Below are positions 51,553 through 60,297 of a DNA stretch of 64,000 nucleotides, one piece after another. The stretch comes from Brevibacterium sanguinis (GTDB lineage: Bacteria > Actinomycetota > Actinomycetes > Actinomycetales > Brevibacteriaceae). The DNA lies in contig NZ_QNSB01000013.1 of the NCBI RefSeq assembly GCF_003315415.1, positions 1-64,000 of the forward strand. Reading direction: 5' to 3'. A program made the position numbers and the translations under genes. The notes under the pieces are model-generated. The model saw only the letters and a list, made by a program, of their open reading frames with translations. It was not told the origin of the DNA and searched no databases. Each line of letters opens with the position of its first letter. Positions within the stretch are counted from its first letter, which is position 1.

Positions 51553-51664
51553 ACTGCTCGACCAGAGGTTCCCGCCAGCCACTCGCCCATGTCAGCCCCA
51601 CCTGGCAAGATGGTCCTCGACACTACAGACAGCATGACCGGTCCGCCGCCGCAAGGAAGTGACG

Positions 51665-54600
51665 ATGTCGAACTTCGGGTTCATCCAGGCCGAATGGCCG
51701 ACGATCTTCGCCGATTGCGCACGCGCCGAATCCTATGTCTTCTCCGATCCCCGCTCGGCCTGCATCTACTCCCGCCGCGGCATCGAACGGCTCGTCCTCC
51801 ACCTCTACGAAGTCCTCGACATCCCGGTCCCCTACCGCGACGACCTGGCCGCCCGGATCAACGATGCCAAGTTCAAAGCCGTCACCGGACTCGGCATCCA
51901 CCAGAAGCTCACCTTCCTCCGCAAGATCGGCAACAACGCGGTCCACAACGACTCGCCGGTGCCCGTCGATGCCGCCGTCAAAGCACTGAGTGAGCTCTAC
52001 CTCGTCCTCATCTGGGCGGCCTTCCACCATTCGCGCGTCCCCGATGACGTCCCCGCGGGGACGCAATTCGATCCCACCCTGGCCCGCCGGGCCGCTCCCC
52101 TCAGCCGCGCCGAGGTGTCCAAGCTCGCCGAGAAGTTCGCTCGGCAGGATGAGGAGCTCGCCGCTGCCCGGAAGCGACTGGCTGAAGTCACTGCCGAGGT
52201 CTCGACGCAGCTCGCCGACAAGGACGCCGAGATCGCCGAACTCAAACGGCAGATCCAGGAGGCCCAGAGCCGCAAGCAGTCCACCCTGGATTCCCAGGAC
52301 TGGAAGGAGGACCGTACCCGCCTCGAACTCATCGACCAGGATCTCGAAGCCGCCGGCTGGGACCTCGACGCACCCAATGTCCGCGAGTACCGCATCTCCG
52401 GTCTCAACACCCCCTCAGGTGTCGGGTACGCCGACTACGTCCTCTGGGGTGCCGACGGCAAACCGGTGGCCGTGCTCGAAGCCAAACGCACCTCGGCGAG
52501 CGTCGAGAAGGGACGGGACCAGGCCGAGCGCTACGCCGACGGCTTGGAGAAGCGCTTCGGTCGCCGACCCGTCATCTTCTACTCCAACGGCGACGAACAC
52601 CACATCTGGGACGATGCCGCCGGTTACCCGCCCCGCGTCGTCAAGGGGTTCTACACCCGGGACGAACTCGAGCTGCTCGTCCAACGCCGCACCACGCGTG
52701 CCCGTCTCGACGGGCAGCCGGTCAACCCCGCGGTCGTCAACCGGGGATATCAGAAGCAGGTGATCGCCCAGGTCGGAGCCGCGTTCGATGCCAAGCAACG
52801 CGAGGCTCTGCTCGTCATGGCCACCGGTTCGGGGAAGACGAGAACGGCCATCGCCCTCGTCGATCAGCTGATGAAGGCGAACTGGGTGAAGCGGGTCCTG
52901 TTCCTCGCCGATCGCAGGGCTCTCGTCAGCCAGGCCACCGGCGAGTTCACCGCCCACCTTCCGCATGTGACCACGGTCAACCTTCTCGAGGACAGCAAGA
53001 AGGAACGCGCCGCCGGCCGGATCTTCACCTCGACGTACCCGACGATGATGGGACTCATCGACAACGGGGACGACACGATGTTCGGTCCCGGCTACTTCGA
53101 CCTCGTCATCATCGACGAAGCCCACCGCAGCGTCTATCAGAAGTACCGCGCGATCTTCGACTGGTTCGACTCCCTGCTGCTCGGCCTCACCGCCACACCG
53201 AAGGATGAGATCGACAAGAACACCTTCAGCCTCTTCAACATCGAGGACGGAGTCCCGACCGGCGCTTACACCCTCGAGGACGCCATCGAGGACGGATATC
53301 TCGTTCCCCCGCGCGAGTTCAACCTCGGCACGAAGTTCCTCGACGAGGGCATCCACTACGACGAGCTCGACGAGGAGGAACGCTCGAACTGGGACGCTCT
53401 GGAATGGGAGGACGGAGAGATCCCCGACAGTGTCCACTCGGCGGCACTCAACACCTACCTCTTCAACACGAGCACCGTCGACCTCGTCCTCGAGAAGCTC
53501 ATGACCGACGGCCTCAAGGTCGAAAGCGGCGACAAGCTGGGCAAATCGATCATCTTCGCCCAGAACCAGAAGCATGCCGAATTCATCCAGGAGCGCTTCG
53601 ACATCAATTACCCGTCGTTCGGCGGGAAGTTCGCCCGCATCATCACCCACCAGACGGACAGCTCGCAGGACCTCATCGAGAAGTTCAAGGACCCGCAGGG
53701 GAACCCCCAGATTGCGATCTCCGTCGACATGCTCGACACCGGCATCGACGTGCCCGAGATCGTCAACCTCGTCCTCTTCAAGAAAGTCCGCTCGAAGTCG
53801 AAGTTCTGGCAGATGATCGGCCGGGGAACGCGCCTGCGCGAGGACCTCTTCGGTCCCGGCAAGCACAAGAGCGAGTTCTACGTCTTCGACTTCTGTGGGA
53901 ACTTCGAGTACTTCAATCAGCATTTCGACAAGGCCGAACCGCGCCAGCCCCGGCCCCTCAATCACCGCATCGTCGCCGCACGAGCAGACCTGCTCGCAGC
54001 CCTGACCGGCAAAGAGGACCTCGCGGAGATCCGACGCGGACTGGCCGGTGAGCTCGCCCGCTTCGTCAGCGGAGTCCCCGCCGGCAGTTTCACCGTCCGC
54101 CCGCATCGGCGGTGGGTGAGCGACTTCCGGACGGCCAAGTCCTGGACGACAGCGGACCCTACCGCGATCGCCGAGGCGGTCGACCACCTCGGCGCGCTAC
54201 CCTCAGCCGCGATCGATGCGGTGGAAGAGGCGAAGCGTTTCGACCTGCTCATCCTCTCCTGCCAGCTCGCCGCCCTTGACGGTGTGTACCTCACCCGCGA
54301 GGCCCGCACCGTGCAGGCTGTCGCCGAGGCGCTGCTGACCAAGCAGAACATCCCGATGGTGCGCGAGCAGGTCGCCCTGCTCGAGGAGATCACGAACGAC
54401 GACTGGTGGCAGGACGTCACCCTTCCGATGCTCGAGGACGCCCGACTTCGCCTGCGCTCACTGGCCCGACTGGCCAAGGGCCGGAAGCAGAACCCCATCT
54501 ACTCCGATTTCGTCGACGAACTCCGTGAAAGCGAACCCTCCCGCCTGCCGGCGCAGGCTCCCGGTCTCAATCTCGACCGTCTGCGCGATCGTGCCAGGGC

Positions 54601-55069
54601 GCACCTGCGAGCGCATGCCGACCACCTCGCTGTGCAGAAGCTCGTTCGCAATCAGCAGCTGACGGACGCCGATATCGACGCCCTCAAGGGAATCCTCGTG
54701 GCCGGGGGCGTCGGCGATGACGAGACCATCGACGAGGCCGCCCGCACCGCCGACGGCTTGGGGCTCTTCCTCCGCTCGCTGGTCGGACTCGACCGCCAGG
54801 CAGCGCTCGAGCTGTTCGGTGAGTACCTCGACGAATCCCGGTTCTCCGCCGTGCAGATCGCCTTCGTCCAGCAGATCATCGACGAGCTGTCGACCAACGG
54901 CATCGTAGAACGAAAACGACTGTTCCAGGAGCCCTACACCGACATCTACTCCGGAAACGTCCTCGAGCTGTTCCCCGGCGGGGCGCTGGCGACGATCGGA
55001 GCGCGGCTGGACGAGGTCAAGGAGCGCGCGATTCCGGTGGAAGGGCTGAGCGAGCAGTCAGCGGGGTGA
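51665..55069 (+). CDS. hsdR: Type I restriction enzyme motor/nuclease subunit
   Basis: 1134-aa protein. A DUF4145-like N-terminal domain spans about residues 1-120 (IERLVLHLYEVLDIP, KIGNNAVHN), then a coiled coil (about 140-205). The nuclease domain has YADYVLWGADGKPVAVLEAK (PD-ExK). The SF2 translocase has MATGSGKTRTAI, VIIDEAHRSVY, LGLTATP and MIGRGTRLREDLFG. A long helical C-terminus contacts HsdM/HsdS. ATG 51665 follows AAGGAAG at good spacing; a GTG 6 bp upstream is the alternative. It is the last gene of the operon, separated from hsdS by mrr and the AbiE-like pair. Confidence 0.92.
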   Translation: MSNFGFIQAEWPTIFADCARAESYVFSDPRSACIYSRRGIERLVLHLYEVLDIPVPYRDDLAARINDAKFKAVTGLGIHQKLTFLRKIGNNAVHNDSPVPVDAAVKALSELYLVLIWAAFHHSRVPDDVPAGTQFDPTLARRAAPLSRAEVSKLAEKFARQDEELAAARKRLAEVTAEVSTQLADKDAEIAELKRQIQEAQSRKQSTLDSQDWKEDRTRLELIDQDLEAAGWDLDAPNVREYRISGLNTPSGVGYADYVLWGADGKPVAVLEAKRTSASVEKGRDQAERYADGLEKRFGRRPVIFYSNGDEHHIWDDAAGYPPRVVKGFYTRDELELLVQRRTTRARLDGQPVNPAVVNRGYQKQVIAQVGAAFDAKQREALLVMATGSGKTRTAIALVDQLMKANWVKRVLFLADRRALVSQATGEFTAHLPHVTTVNLLEDSKKERAAGRIFTSTYPTMMGLIDNGDDTMFGPGYFDLVIIDEAHRSVYQKYRAIFDWFDSLLLGLTATPKDEIDKNTFSLFNIEDGVPTGAYTLEDAIEDGYLVPPREFNLGTKFLDEGIHYDELDEEERSNWDALEWEDGEIPDSVHSAALNTYLFNTSTVDLVLEKLMTDGLKVESGDKLGKSIIFAQNQKHAEFIQERFDINYPSFGGKFARIITHQTDSSQDLIEKFKDPQGNPQIAISVDMLDTGIDVPEIVNLVLFKKVRSKSKFWQMIGRGTRLREDLFGPGKHKSEFYVFDFCGNFEYFNQHFDKAEPRQPRPLNHRIVAARADLLAALTGKEDLAEIRRGLAGELARFVSGVPAGSFTVRPHRRWVSDFRTAKSWTTADPTAIAEAVDHLGALPSAAIDAVEEAKRFDLLILSCQLAALDGVYLTREARTVQAVAEALLTKQNIPMVREQVALLEEITNDDWWQDVTLPMLEDARLRLRSLARLAKGRKQNPIYSDFVDELRESEPSRLPAQAPGLNLDRLRDRARAHLRAHADHLAVQKLVRNQQLTDADIDALKGILVAGGVGDDETIDEAARTADGLGLFLRSLVGLDRQAALELFGEYLDESRFSAVQIAFVQQIIDELSTNGIVERKRLFQEPYTDIYSGNVLELFPGGALATIGARLDEVKERAIPVEGLSEQSAG

Positions 55070-55236
55070 CCGACCCAGAGGGTCTCACTGCCGTTGTCAC
55101 GCTTGATGGCCATCACCGTGGTCGACAAACTCGTTGTCGAGGAGTTGAATCAGATCACACCGGGAACGGGGACCACACCGAGGTGGCCCGCGTCGACGGC
55201 GAGAAGCGGATCGACCATGAGAAGGGCAGCAGAAGA

Positions 55237-55806
55237 ATGAGCGACTCACTGAACGCGTGCACACCGTCCGAACGACACCGCATCGTCGCCGTCGGCTTCG
55301 CCGACGAGATCGCGGCGACGACCGACTGGTCGGCCCAGACCCCCGTGCCCGAGTGGACTGCACGCGATGTCGTCGCCCATCTCATCGACTGGTTCCCGCC
55401 GTTCCTGCAGGCAGGCGGGATCGCACTGCCGTCCGTTTCCACGGACGGGGACCTCGGGGCGGCGTGGGACCAGCGCACCACTGCCGTGCAGTCGCTTCTC
55501 GACGACGGCGACTCCGACCGGGACTTCACCCACCCTCAGCTCGGCACACTTCCGCTGTCAGCAGCCGTCGACCGGTTCTACACCGCCGACATCTTCATGC
55601 ACACCTGGGACCTCGCCCAGGCCGGCGGCCGGATCCCCGACCTCGACCCCGAATACGCCGCCAACCTTCTTGACGGACTGCGCTCGATGGAGGAGATGAT
55701 CCGGCAGTCGGGCCAGTTCGGGACCGCACGGCCGGTGCCCGGCGATGCAGGACCCGTCGTCTCCCTCATGGCGTTCATCGGTCGCGACCCCGAGTTCGCT
55801 TCCTGA
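55237..55806 (+). CDS. TIGR03086-type metal-binding protein (maleylpyruvate isomerase N-terminal/DinB-like fold)
   Basis: 189-aa four-helix-bundle protein. Likely metal ligands are His in ARDVVAHLIDW and the HxWD motif in ADIFMHTWDLAQAGG. Relatives in actinobacteria are mycothiol-dependent transferases or isomerases, but most members are uncharacterised. ATG 55237 is selected because the domain starts there and GAAGGG lies upstream; the frame is open for another 170 bp without protein-like content. It stands alone after hsdR. Confidence 0.75.
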   Translation: MSDSLNACTPSERHRIVAVGFADEIAATTDWSAQTPVPEWTARDVVAHLIDWFPPFLQAGGIALPSVSTDGDLGAAWDQRTTAVQSLLDDGDSDRDFTHPQLGTLPLSAAVDRFYTADIFMHTWDLAQAGGRIPDLDPEYAANLLDGLRSMEEMIRQSGQFGTARPVPGDAGPVVSLMAFIGRDPEFAS

Positions 55807-55938
55807 TCCATCGCCGCGTTTTCCGGTGCGGCACGGGAACCGTGATCGACGGAACGGAATCTCTGACCGCCACCCTGTGTTGTTCCAGTGAGAGCCTCGG
55901 ACTTCGGACTCTTCACTCGAATGAGGAAGGCAATCGAC

Positions 55939-56694
55939 ATGGCAGATTTCACCGGCAAGGTCGCACTCGTCACCGGCGGAGGCTCGGGCCTCGGCGCGGC
56001 GATCAGCAGTCAGCTCGCCGCAGAGGGCGCGAAGGTCGTCGTCACGGACATCAACCTCGACGCGGCCGAGAACACGGTCAGGACCATCACCGAGTCCGGA
56101 GGCACCGCGTCGGCGATCCAACAGGACACGAGCGTCAAGGAGGACTCCGCGAAGGCCGTCCGGTTCGCGGTCGACACCTATGGGGCGCTCCACCTCGCCG
56201 TCAACAACGCCGGCATCGGCGGACCCCAGGCGCCGGCCGGCGAAACCGACCTCGAGGCCTGGGACAAGGTCATCGACATCAACCTCAACGGCGTCCTCTA
56301 CGGCATGCGACACCAGATCCCGGCCATGCTCGAGGCCGGCGCCGAGGACAGCGCGATCGTCAACATGGCGTCCATCCACGGGACGGTCGCAGCGATCGGC
56401 AACGGCGCCTACACCGCCGCCAAGCACGGCGTCGTCGGCATCACGAAGAACGCCGCCGCCGAGTACGGTCCACAGGGGCTGCGCATCAACGCCGTCGGCC
56501 CCGGCTACATCAGCACTCCCCTGCTCGAGAACCTCCCGGCCGACGCCCTCGACGCACTCAAGGACAAGCACCCGCTCGGACGGCTGGGCACCGCCGAGGA
56601 GGTCGCCCACCTGGTGAGCTTCCTGCTCTCCCCGCAGGCCTCGTTCATCACCGGCGGCTACTACCTCATCGACGGCGGCTACACCGCGGTGTGA
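55939..56694 (+). CDS. Short-chain dehydrogenase/reductase
   Basis: 251-aa classical SDR. It has TGGGSGLGAAIS (cofactor), VVTDINLDAAE (Asp favours NAD), NNAGIGGPQAP, Ser in NMASIHG, YTAAKHG with catalytic Tyr/Lys, and INAVGPGYISTPL. The substrate is unknown; the sequence is of the glucose/cyclohexanol dehydrogenase-like type. ATG 55939 is chosen for the standard length and GAGGAAGG 8 nt upstream; two earlier in-frame ATGs exist. Confidence 0.85.
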   Translation: MADFTGKVALVTGGGSGLGAAISSQLAAEGAKVVVTDINLDAAENTVRTITESGGTASAIQQDTSVKEDSAKAVRFAVDTYGALHLAVNNAGIGGPQAPAGETDLEAWDKVIDINLNGVLYGMRHQIPAMLEAGAEDSAIVNMASIHGTVAAIGNGAYTAAKHGVVGITKNAAAEYGPQGLRINAVGPGYISTPLLENLPADALDALKDKHPLGRLGTAEEVAHLVSFLLSPQASFITGGYYLIDGGYTAV

Positions 56695-56761
56695 GTCCGC
56701 ACTTCGACCCTCGCGACCGCACGCTCGCACCCGGGGGCCAGCGTGCGGCACGGGGCGGTCA

Positions 56762-56791
56762 TTGCCCCGCGAAACCGTCGGTGCCTACGAT
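56762..56791 (+). promoter_or_regulatory. Promoter of the small membrane protein gene
   Basis: -35 TTGCCC (56762-56767), 18-bp spacer, -10 TACGAT (56786-56791), with ATG 56798 following after 6 nt. The hexamer and spacing match those in front of the IclR gene at 41516. Confidence 0.5.
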
Positions 56792-56797
56792 GGGGTC

Positions 56798-56986
56798 ATG
56801 AACACGAGCACGATATGGAGCATCGTCGGCGCAGTCATCGCCGTCATCGTCGCCCTGTGGCTGGTGAATGTCGTGCTGTCCGTGACGTGGTTCCTCGCCA
56901 AGCTCGCGATCGTGGCCGTGGTCGCCGTGGTCATCTACGGAATCATCAAGGCCGCTTTCACGTCGAAGGACCGAACCGGAAAGTGA
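56798..56986 (+). CDS. Small two-helix membrane protein
   Basis: 62-aa hydrophobic protein with two predicted membrane helices (about residues 7-29 and 33-52) and a short basic tail, FTSKDRTGK. Function is unknown. The start is set by the promoter directly upstream, giving a leaderless mRNA; an in-frame start 36 bp upstream would include the promoter. Confidence 0.65.
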   Translation: MNTSTIWSIVGAVIAVIVALWLVNVVLSVTWFLAKLAIVAVVAVVIYGIIKAAFTSKDRTGK

Positions 56987-57080
56987 CTCCCGGCCGATGA
57001 GCACGACGGACCGGTTCCCGGTCCGGTCACCACGGACCCGCACCTGGTCCGGTCGGCCGGCGCCGACTACGCTCGACTGA

Positions 57081-57106
57081 CGGTCGCCACTGATCGGTGG
57101 CGACCG
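57081..57106 (+). promoter_or_regulatory. Inverted repeat upstream of ohr
   Basis: Perfect 10-bp arms CGGTCGCCAC (57081-57090) and GTGGCGACCG (57097-57106) with a 6-nt loop, about 40 bp before the ohr ATG. It could be a regulator site or an mRNA hairpin. No ohrR gene is nearby. Confidence 0.45.
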
Positions 57107-57147
57107 CCAGTCAGATCAGTGAGATCCGACAAGTGAGGAGAAGGCAG

Positions 57148-57570
57148 ATGAAGACTCCAGAGAACATCGCCTACACGGCCAGAGCAGAGATCACCGGCGG
57201 ACGCGACGGCCACGGCGCCACCGACGACAAGGCCGTCGACGTCACCCTGCGGACGCCGAAAGAGCAGGGCGGGCCCGGTGGCGGCACGAATCCCGAGCAG
57301 CTCTTCGCCGTCGGCTACGGTGCATGCTTCCAGAGTGCACTGGGGCTGGCCGGCAAGGAGATGGGCGTCGACACCTCGGAGTCGGTCGTCAACAGCGAGG
57401 TCGGAATCGGGAAGGAAGGCGAGAGCTTCGGCCTGTCGGTCACGCTGAAGGTCTCGGTCCCCAACGTCGACCGCGACACCGCCCAGAAGCTCGTCGACCG
57501 GACCCATGAACTGTGCCCGTACTCGAAGGCCGTCAGGGGAAATATCCCTGTCGACGTCATCGCCGTCTGA
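57148..57570 (+). CDS. ohr: Organic hydroperoxide resistance protein Ohr
   Basis: 140-aa thiol peroxidase of the Ohr/OsmC family that reduces organic hydroperoxides. The two reactive cysteines are in GYGACFQSAL (about residue 60) and ELCPYSKAVRGN (about 124). GGTNPEQLFAVGYGACF is the Ohr rather than OsmC form. GAGGAGAAGG lies before ATG 57148. Length is normal. Confidence 0.93.
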   Translation: MKTPENIAYTARAEITGGRDGHGATDDKAVDVTLRTPKEQGGPGGGTNPEQLFAVGYGACFQSALGLAGKEMGVDTSESVVNSEVGIGKEGESFGLSVTLKVSVPNVDRDTAQKLVDRTHELCPYSKAVRGNIPVDVIAV

Positions 57571-57574
57571 GACG

Positions 57575-57619
57575 CACACCACGAGAGCCCCGACGATCCG
57601 TCGGGGCTCTCGTGGTGTG
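57575..57619. terminator. Bidirectional terminator between ohr and the SDR
   Basis: Perfect 21-bp inverted repeat, arms 57575-57595 and 57599-57619, 3-nt loop, beginning 5 bp after the ohr stop. A second partial copy of GGGCTCTCGT follows at about 57629-57638. Confidence 0.85.
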
Positions 57620-57720
57620 AGCGGTCAGGGCTCTCGTCGTGTGAGCTGGGATCGGCAAGCTCTCATGGTGGGAGCGCCCGCGGGAGCGCCTCGACGGCTC
57701 GACCATGGACAGGCCTGTGC

Positions 57721-58392
57721 TCAGATCCGGGCCGAGAATCCTCCATCGGCATTCAGCAGCTGACCCGTGATCCAGCGACCTTCGTTCGAGATGAGAAACG
57801 CGGTGACCGCCGCGATGTCGGCAGGGGTTCCCAACCGGCCCAGCGGGTGATGCGGTGTCAGCGCCTCTCGGAGCCCATCGTCCATCCATCCGGTGTCGAT
57901 CGGGCCGGGGTTGACGACGTTCGCCGAGATGCCCCGCGGTCCGAGTTCGCTCGCCGCGGAGATGACGACGCGGTCGAGTGCGGCCTTCGACGCCCCGTAT
58001 GGCAGGTTCCCGGTCGTGTGGTCGCTCGTGAACGCGACGATCGCCCCACCCGTCTCCGGGATCTGGCGGGCGAATGCGGCGATGAGCAGGAGGCTCGCTC
58101 GAGCGTTGACCGCCATGTGCGCGTCGAAGCTCCGCACGGAGGTGTCGAGGATTCCGGATTCGACGTCGTGAGCGTGACTGAGGATTAGGGCGCTGACCGG
58201 TCCCCGATCGTCGACGACTGCGGCGACCAGCTCGTCGGGAGACTCGGGCCGCGACAGGTCGCAGGGATGGTCGACATCGAACGTGTCGAGATCGCTCGTG
58301 ACGACCTCCCACCCTTCGTTCCTCAACCGCGGCACGATTGCCGACGCGATGCTGTCGGGACGGCCTGCTCCCGTGATCAGTGCAACGGGCAT
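57721..58392 (-). CDS. Short-chain dehydrogenase/reductase
   Basis: 223-aa SDR. The N-terminal LITGAGRPDSIASAI replaces the standard TGxxxGIG loop. YGASKAALDRVVI carries catalytic Tyr/Lys, NVVNPGPIDTGWM follows, and the C-terminus is GQLLNADGGFSARI. FTSDHTTGNLPYG has Ser near the expected catalytic position. ATG 58392 is chosen because the Rossmann strand begins there. The substrate is unknown. It lies 41 bp downstream of the macrodomain gene and may share its transcript. Confidence 0.8.
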   Translation of the reverse strand: MPVALITGAGRPDSIASAIVPRLRNEGWEVVTSDLDTFDVDHPCDLSRPESPDELVAAVVDDRGPVSALILSHAHDVESGILDTSVRSFDAHMAVNARASLLLIAAFARQIPETGGAIVAFTSDHTTGNLPYGASKAALDRVVISAASELGPRGISANVVNPGPIDTGWMDDGLREALTPHHPLGRLGTPADIAAVTAFLISNEGRWITGQLLNADGGFSARI

Positions 58393-58433
58393 CGTCGAGC
58401 TCCCCTCGTTCGCCTCAGACACGCGGCGACCGC

Positions 58434-58967
58434 TCACCACTGGTCGTGGTCGAAGACCTGGCAGAAGACGCTCGTCATCGTCTCGTGGAAGAGGATGAAC
58501 TGGACCTCGCTGATCTCCTCCCAGCGCCCCTGCTCACGCCCGGCGACGATCGCGCGATGCGCCGCCTCGGCGACATCACGAGGAGACCACCCGTACACCC
58601 CGCCGCCGATCGCCGGGAACGCCACCGACCTCGCACCCACCTCGACGGCGGCGTCGAGGCTCGAAGCGAAGCATGACTCGAGGATTCGGGGATCATTCTG
58701 TCCTTGGTGCCGGTTGGGCCCGACGGTGTGGATGACCCAATCCGCCTTGAGGTCGCCGCCTCCCGTCGCGACGGCCTCGCCCGGGGGGAGGCCGCGGACA
58801 TGCGTCGTGCGCCTGATCTCCCGGCACTCCTCGAGCAGCGTGGGGCCGGCCGCACGATGGATCGCCCCGTCGACCCCTCCTCCGCCGAGGAGGCTGGAGT
58901 TCGCGGCGTTGACGATCGCGTCGACGTCGGCCTCGGTGATGTCGCCTTCGAGCACCGTGATCTTCAT
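58434..58967 (-). CDS. Macrodomain O-acetyl-ADP-ribose deacetylase
   Basis: 177-aa macrodomain hydrolase of the YmdB/MacroD type, acting on O-acetyl-ADP-ribose or ADP-ribosylated targets. Ligand motifs are complete: LEGDITEADVDAIVNAANS, GGGGVDGAIHRAAG and PAIGGGVYGWS. A TAGACT on the minus strand (58980-58975) ends 7 nt before ATG 58967, so the mRNA may be leaderless. It is divergent from the glutamine amidotransferase gene. Confidence 0.92.
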   Translation of the reverse strand: MKITVLEGDITEADVDAIVNAANSSLLGGGGVDGAIHRAAGPTLLEECREIRRTTHVRGLPPGEAVATGGGDLKADWVIHTVGPNRHQGQNDPRILESCFASSLDAAVEVGARSVAFPAIGGGVYGWSPRDVAEAAHRAIVAGREQGRWEEISEVQFILFHETMTSVFCQVFDHDQW

Positions 58968-59204
58968 GGTTCCGAGTCTAACGAGGGCGCCGTCGCCTCG
59001 GGAGGATGGCTCAGCCATCCCCCTGATCTCATCGGCGAACTCGTCGAGCACCGAGAGGATCTCCGGCTGTCTCCAGGTGCGATGACCCGCACGCCCACTG
59101 CTCTCCACCAGAATCCCACTCCCGTGACGACAGATTGCACGACTCTCGTGGATCAGCACTCCCCCGTCGGCCGTAGCCTGGACCACAAGTGAAAGGCGGT
59201 GCAC

Positions 59205-59997
59205 ATGTGCAGGCTTCTCGGATACGTCTCCCCCCACCCCGGTGAGCGCAGCCGATCTCATCGGTGCGGACGAATGCCGACAGTGGCAGGACCTCGGCCT
59301 CCTCCACGCCGACGGCTGGGGCACCGCGTGGATCTCGGAGCAGACCACAGCGATCAAGCGATTCCGCACCCCGGAGGAAGGTGCCGACGATCCCCGCCTG
59401 ACCGCCGTCCTCGATCGTGAACCGGCCGTCGGTCGCATCACCCACTTGCGGATGGCGACGGCAGGCATGGCCGAGCTCGCGGAGAACACCCATCCGTTCC
59501 TCGCCCGCGGAATCGCCCTGGCGCACAACGGATCCGTCCATCCCGTCGAGCGTCTGCGCGAGTTCGTCACACCGGCAGAACTCGCCGAGGTGGGCGGCAC
59601 GACCGACACCGCGATCGTCTTCGCCCTCATCCTCCGCAGGATCTCCCAGGGCGAGGGCCTGCTCACCGCCACCGTCGCGACCGTGAGGATGCTCCGCGAG
59701 GTCTTCGACCACCCTGGAATGAATCTCCTGCTCCTCACCTCGCAGGAGATGATCGTCGTCCACGCCACCGAGGGCACCGCGATCCTGTACGAGCATTTCG
59801 ACACCAGCCACCTCGGCGGGAGGCTGCCCCTCGATCACGAGGACCATTACTACCGGATGAGCTGGCAGCGATTGCCCACGGGCGCGACGATCGTGTCCTC
59901 CTCAGGACTCGACCACAAGGGGTGGAGGCTGATCGGGCAGAACACCGCGATGCGCCTGCCCGTGTCCCCGGGGGCGGAGACGTCCGTGCGCCTGTGA
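59205..59997 (+). pseudogene. Class II glutamine amidotransferase, frameshifted near its 5' end
   Basis: The start ATG TGC at 59205 gives MCRLLGYVSPHPGE, the canonical Ntn amidotransferase start with catalytic Cys2, behind AAAGGCGG. The rest of the protein (SAADLIGADECRQW, LLHADGWGTAW, THLRMATAG, ENTHPFLARGIALAHNGSV) is in the next frame from about 59242. Dropping one base near 59230-59242, where C-runs occur, would restore about 263 codons. Relatives hydrolyse glutamine or act like EgtC. It may be a sequencing error, a real mutation or a programmed shift. Downstream of the shift the frame is intact to 59997. Confidence 0.8.
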
Positions 59998-60004
59998 ATG
60001 CGAT

Positions 60005-60041
60005 TGCCGGGTGGAACCGATGGTCTCGGTCCCGCCCGGCA
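60005..60041. terminator. Terminator between convergent amidotransferase and tusA genes
   Basis: 16-nt arms (60005-60020 and 60026-60041) pair except for two mismatched or G-T positions, with a 5-nt loop. It lies between the stop codons of two convergent genes. Confidence 0.6.
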
Positions 60042-60072
60042 GTCAGGTGTCAGTCCCGCCGCTGTGGAGCGA

Positions 60073-60297
60073 TCACGCCTTCTGGACGGTGATCGTCCAG
60101 CTCGCGTCGCCCGTCCGATCGAAATGGGTGACAGGGTAGCCGCTCTCCGCGGCCCACTGCGGGATCGATTCTGTCGCCTGGGTGCAGTCGAAGTTGATGA
60201 CGAGTTCGTCGCCGGCGGCCAGCGTCTCCATTGCGTCCTTCGCCTCGACGAGGGGGAACGGGCAGACGAGGCCGTTGGTCTCCAGTACCTGTTTCAT
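60073..60297 (-). CDS. TusA-family sulfur carrier protein
   Basis: 74-aa protein with the TusA/SirA signature CPFPLVEAKDAM, in which the first Cys (about residue 12) carries sulfane sulfur. The two-layer alpha/beta fold ends with DASWTITVQKA. Partnering with a YeeE/YedE permease (4-bp ATGA overlap) is common. The carrier probably accepts sulfur from the imported thiosulfate-type substrate. Confidence 0.9.
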   Translation of the reverse strand: MKQVLETNGLVCPFPLVEAKDAMETLAAGDELVINFDCTQATESIPQWAAESGYPVTHFDRTGDASWTITVQKA

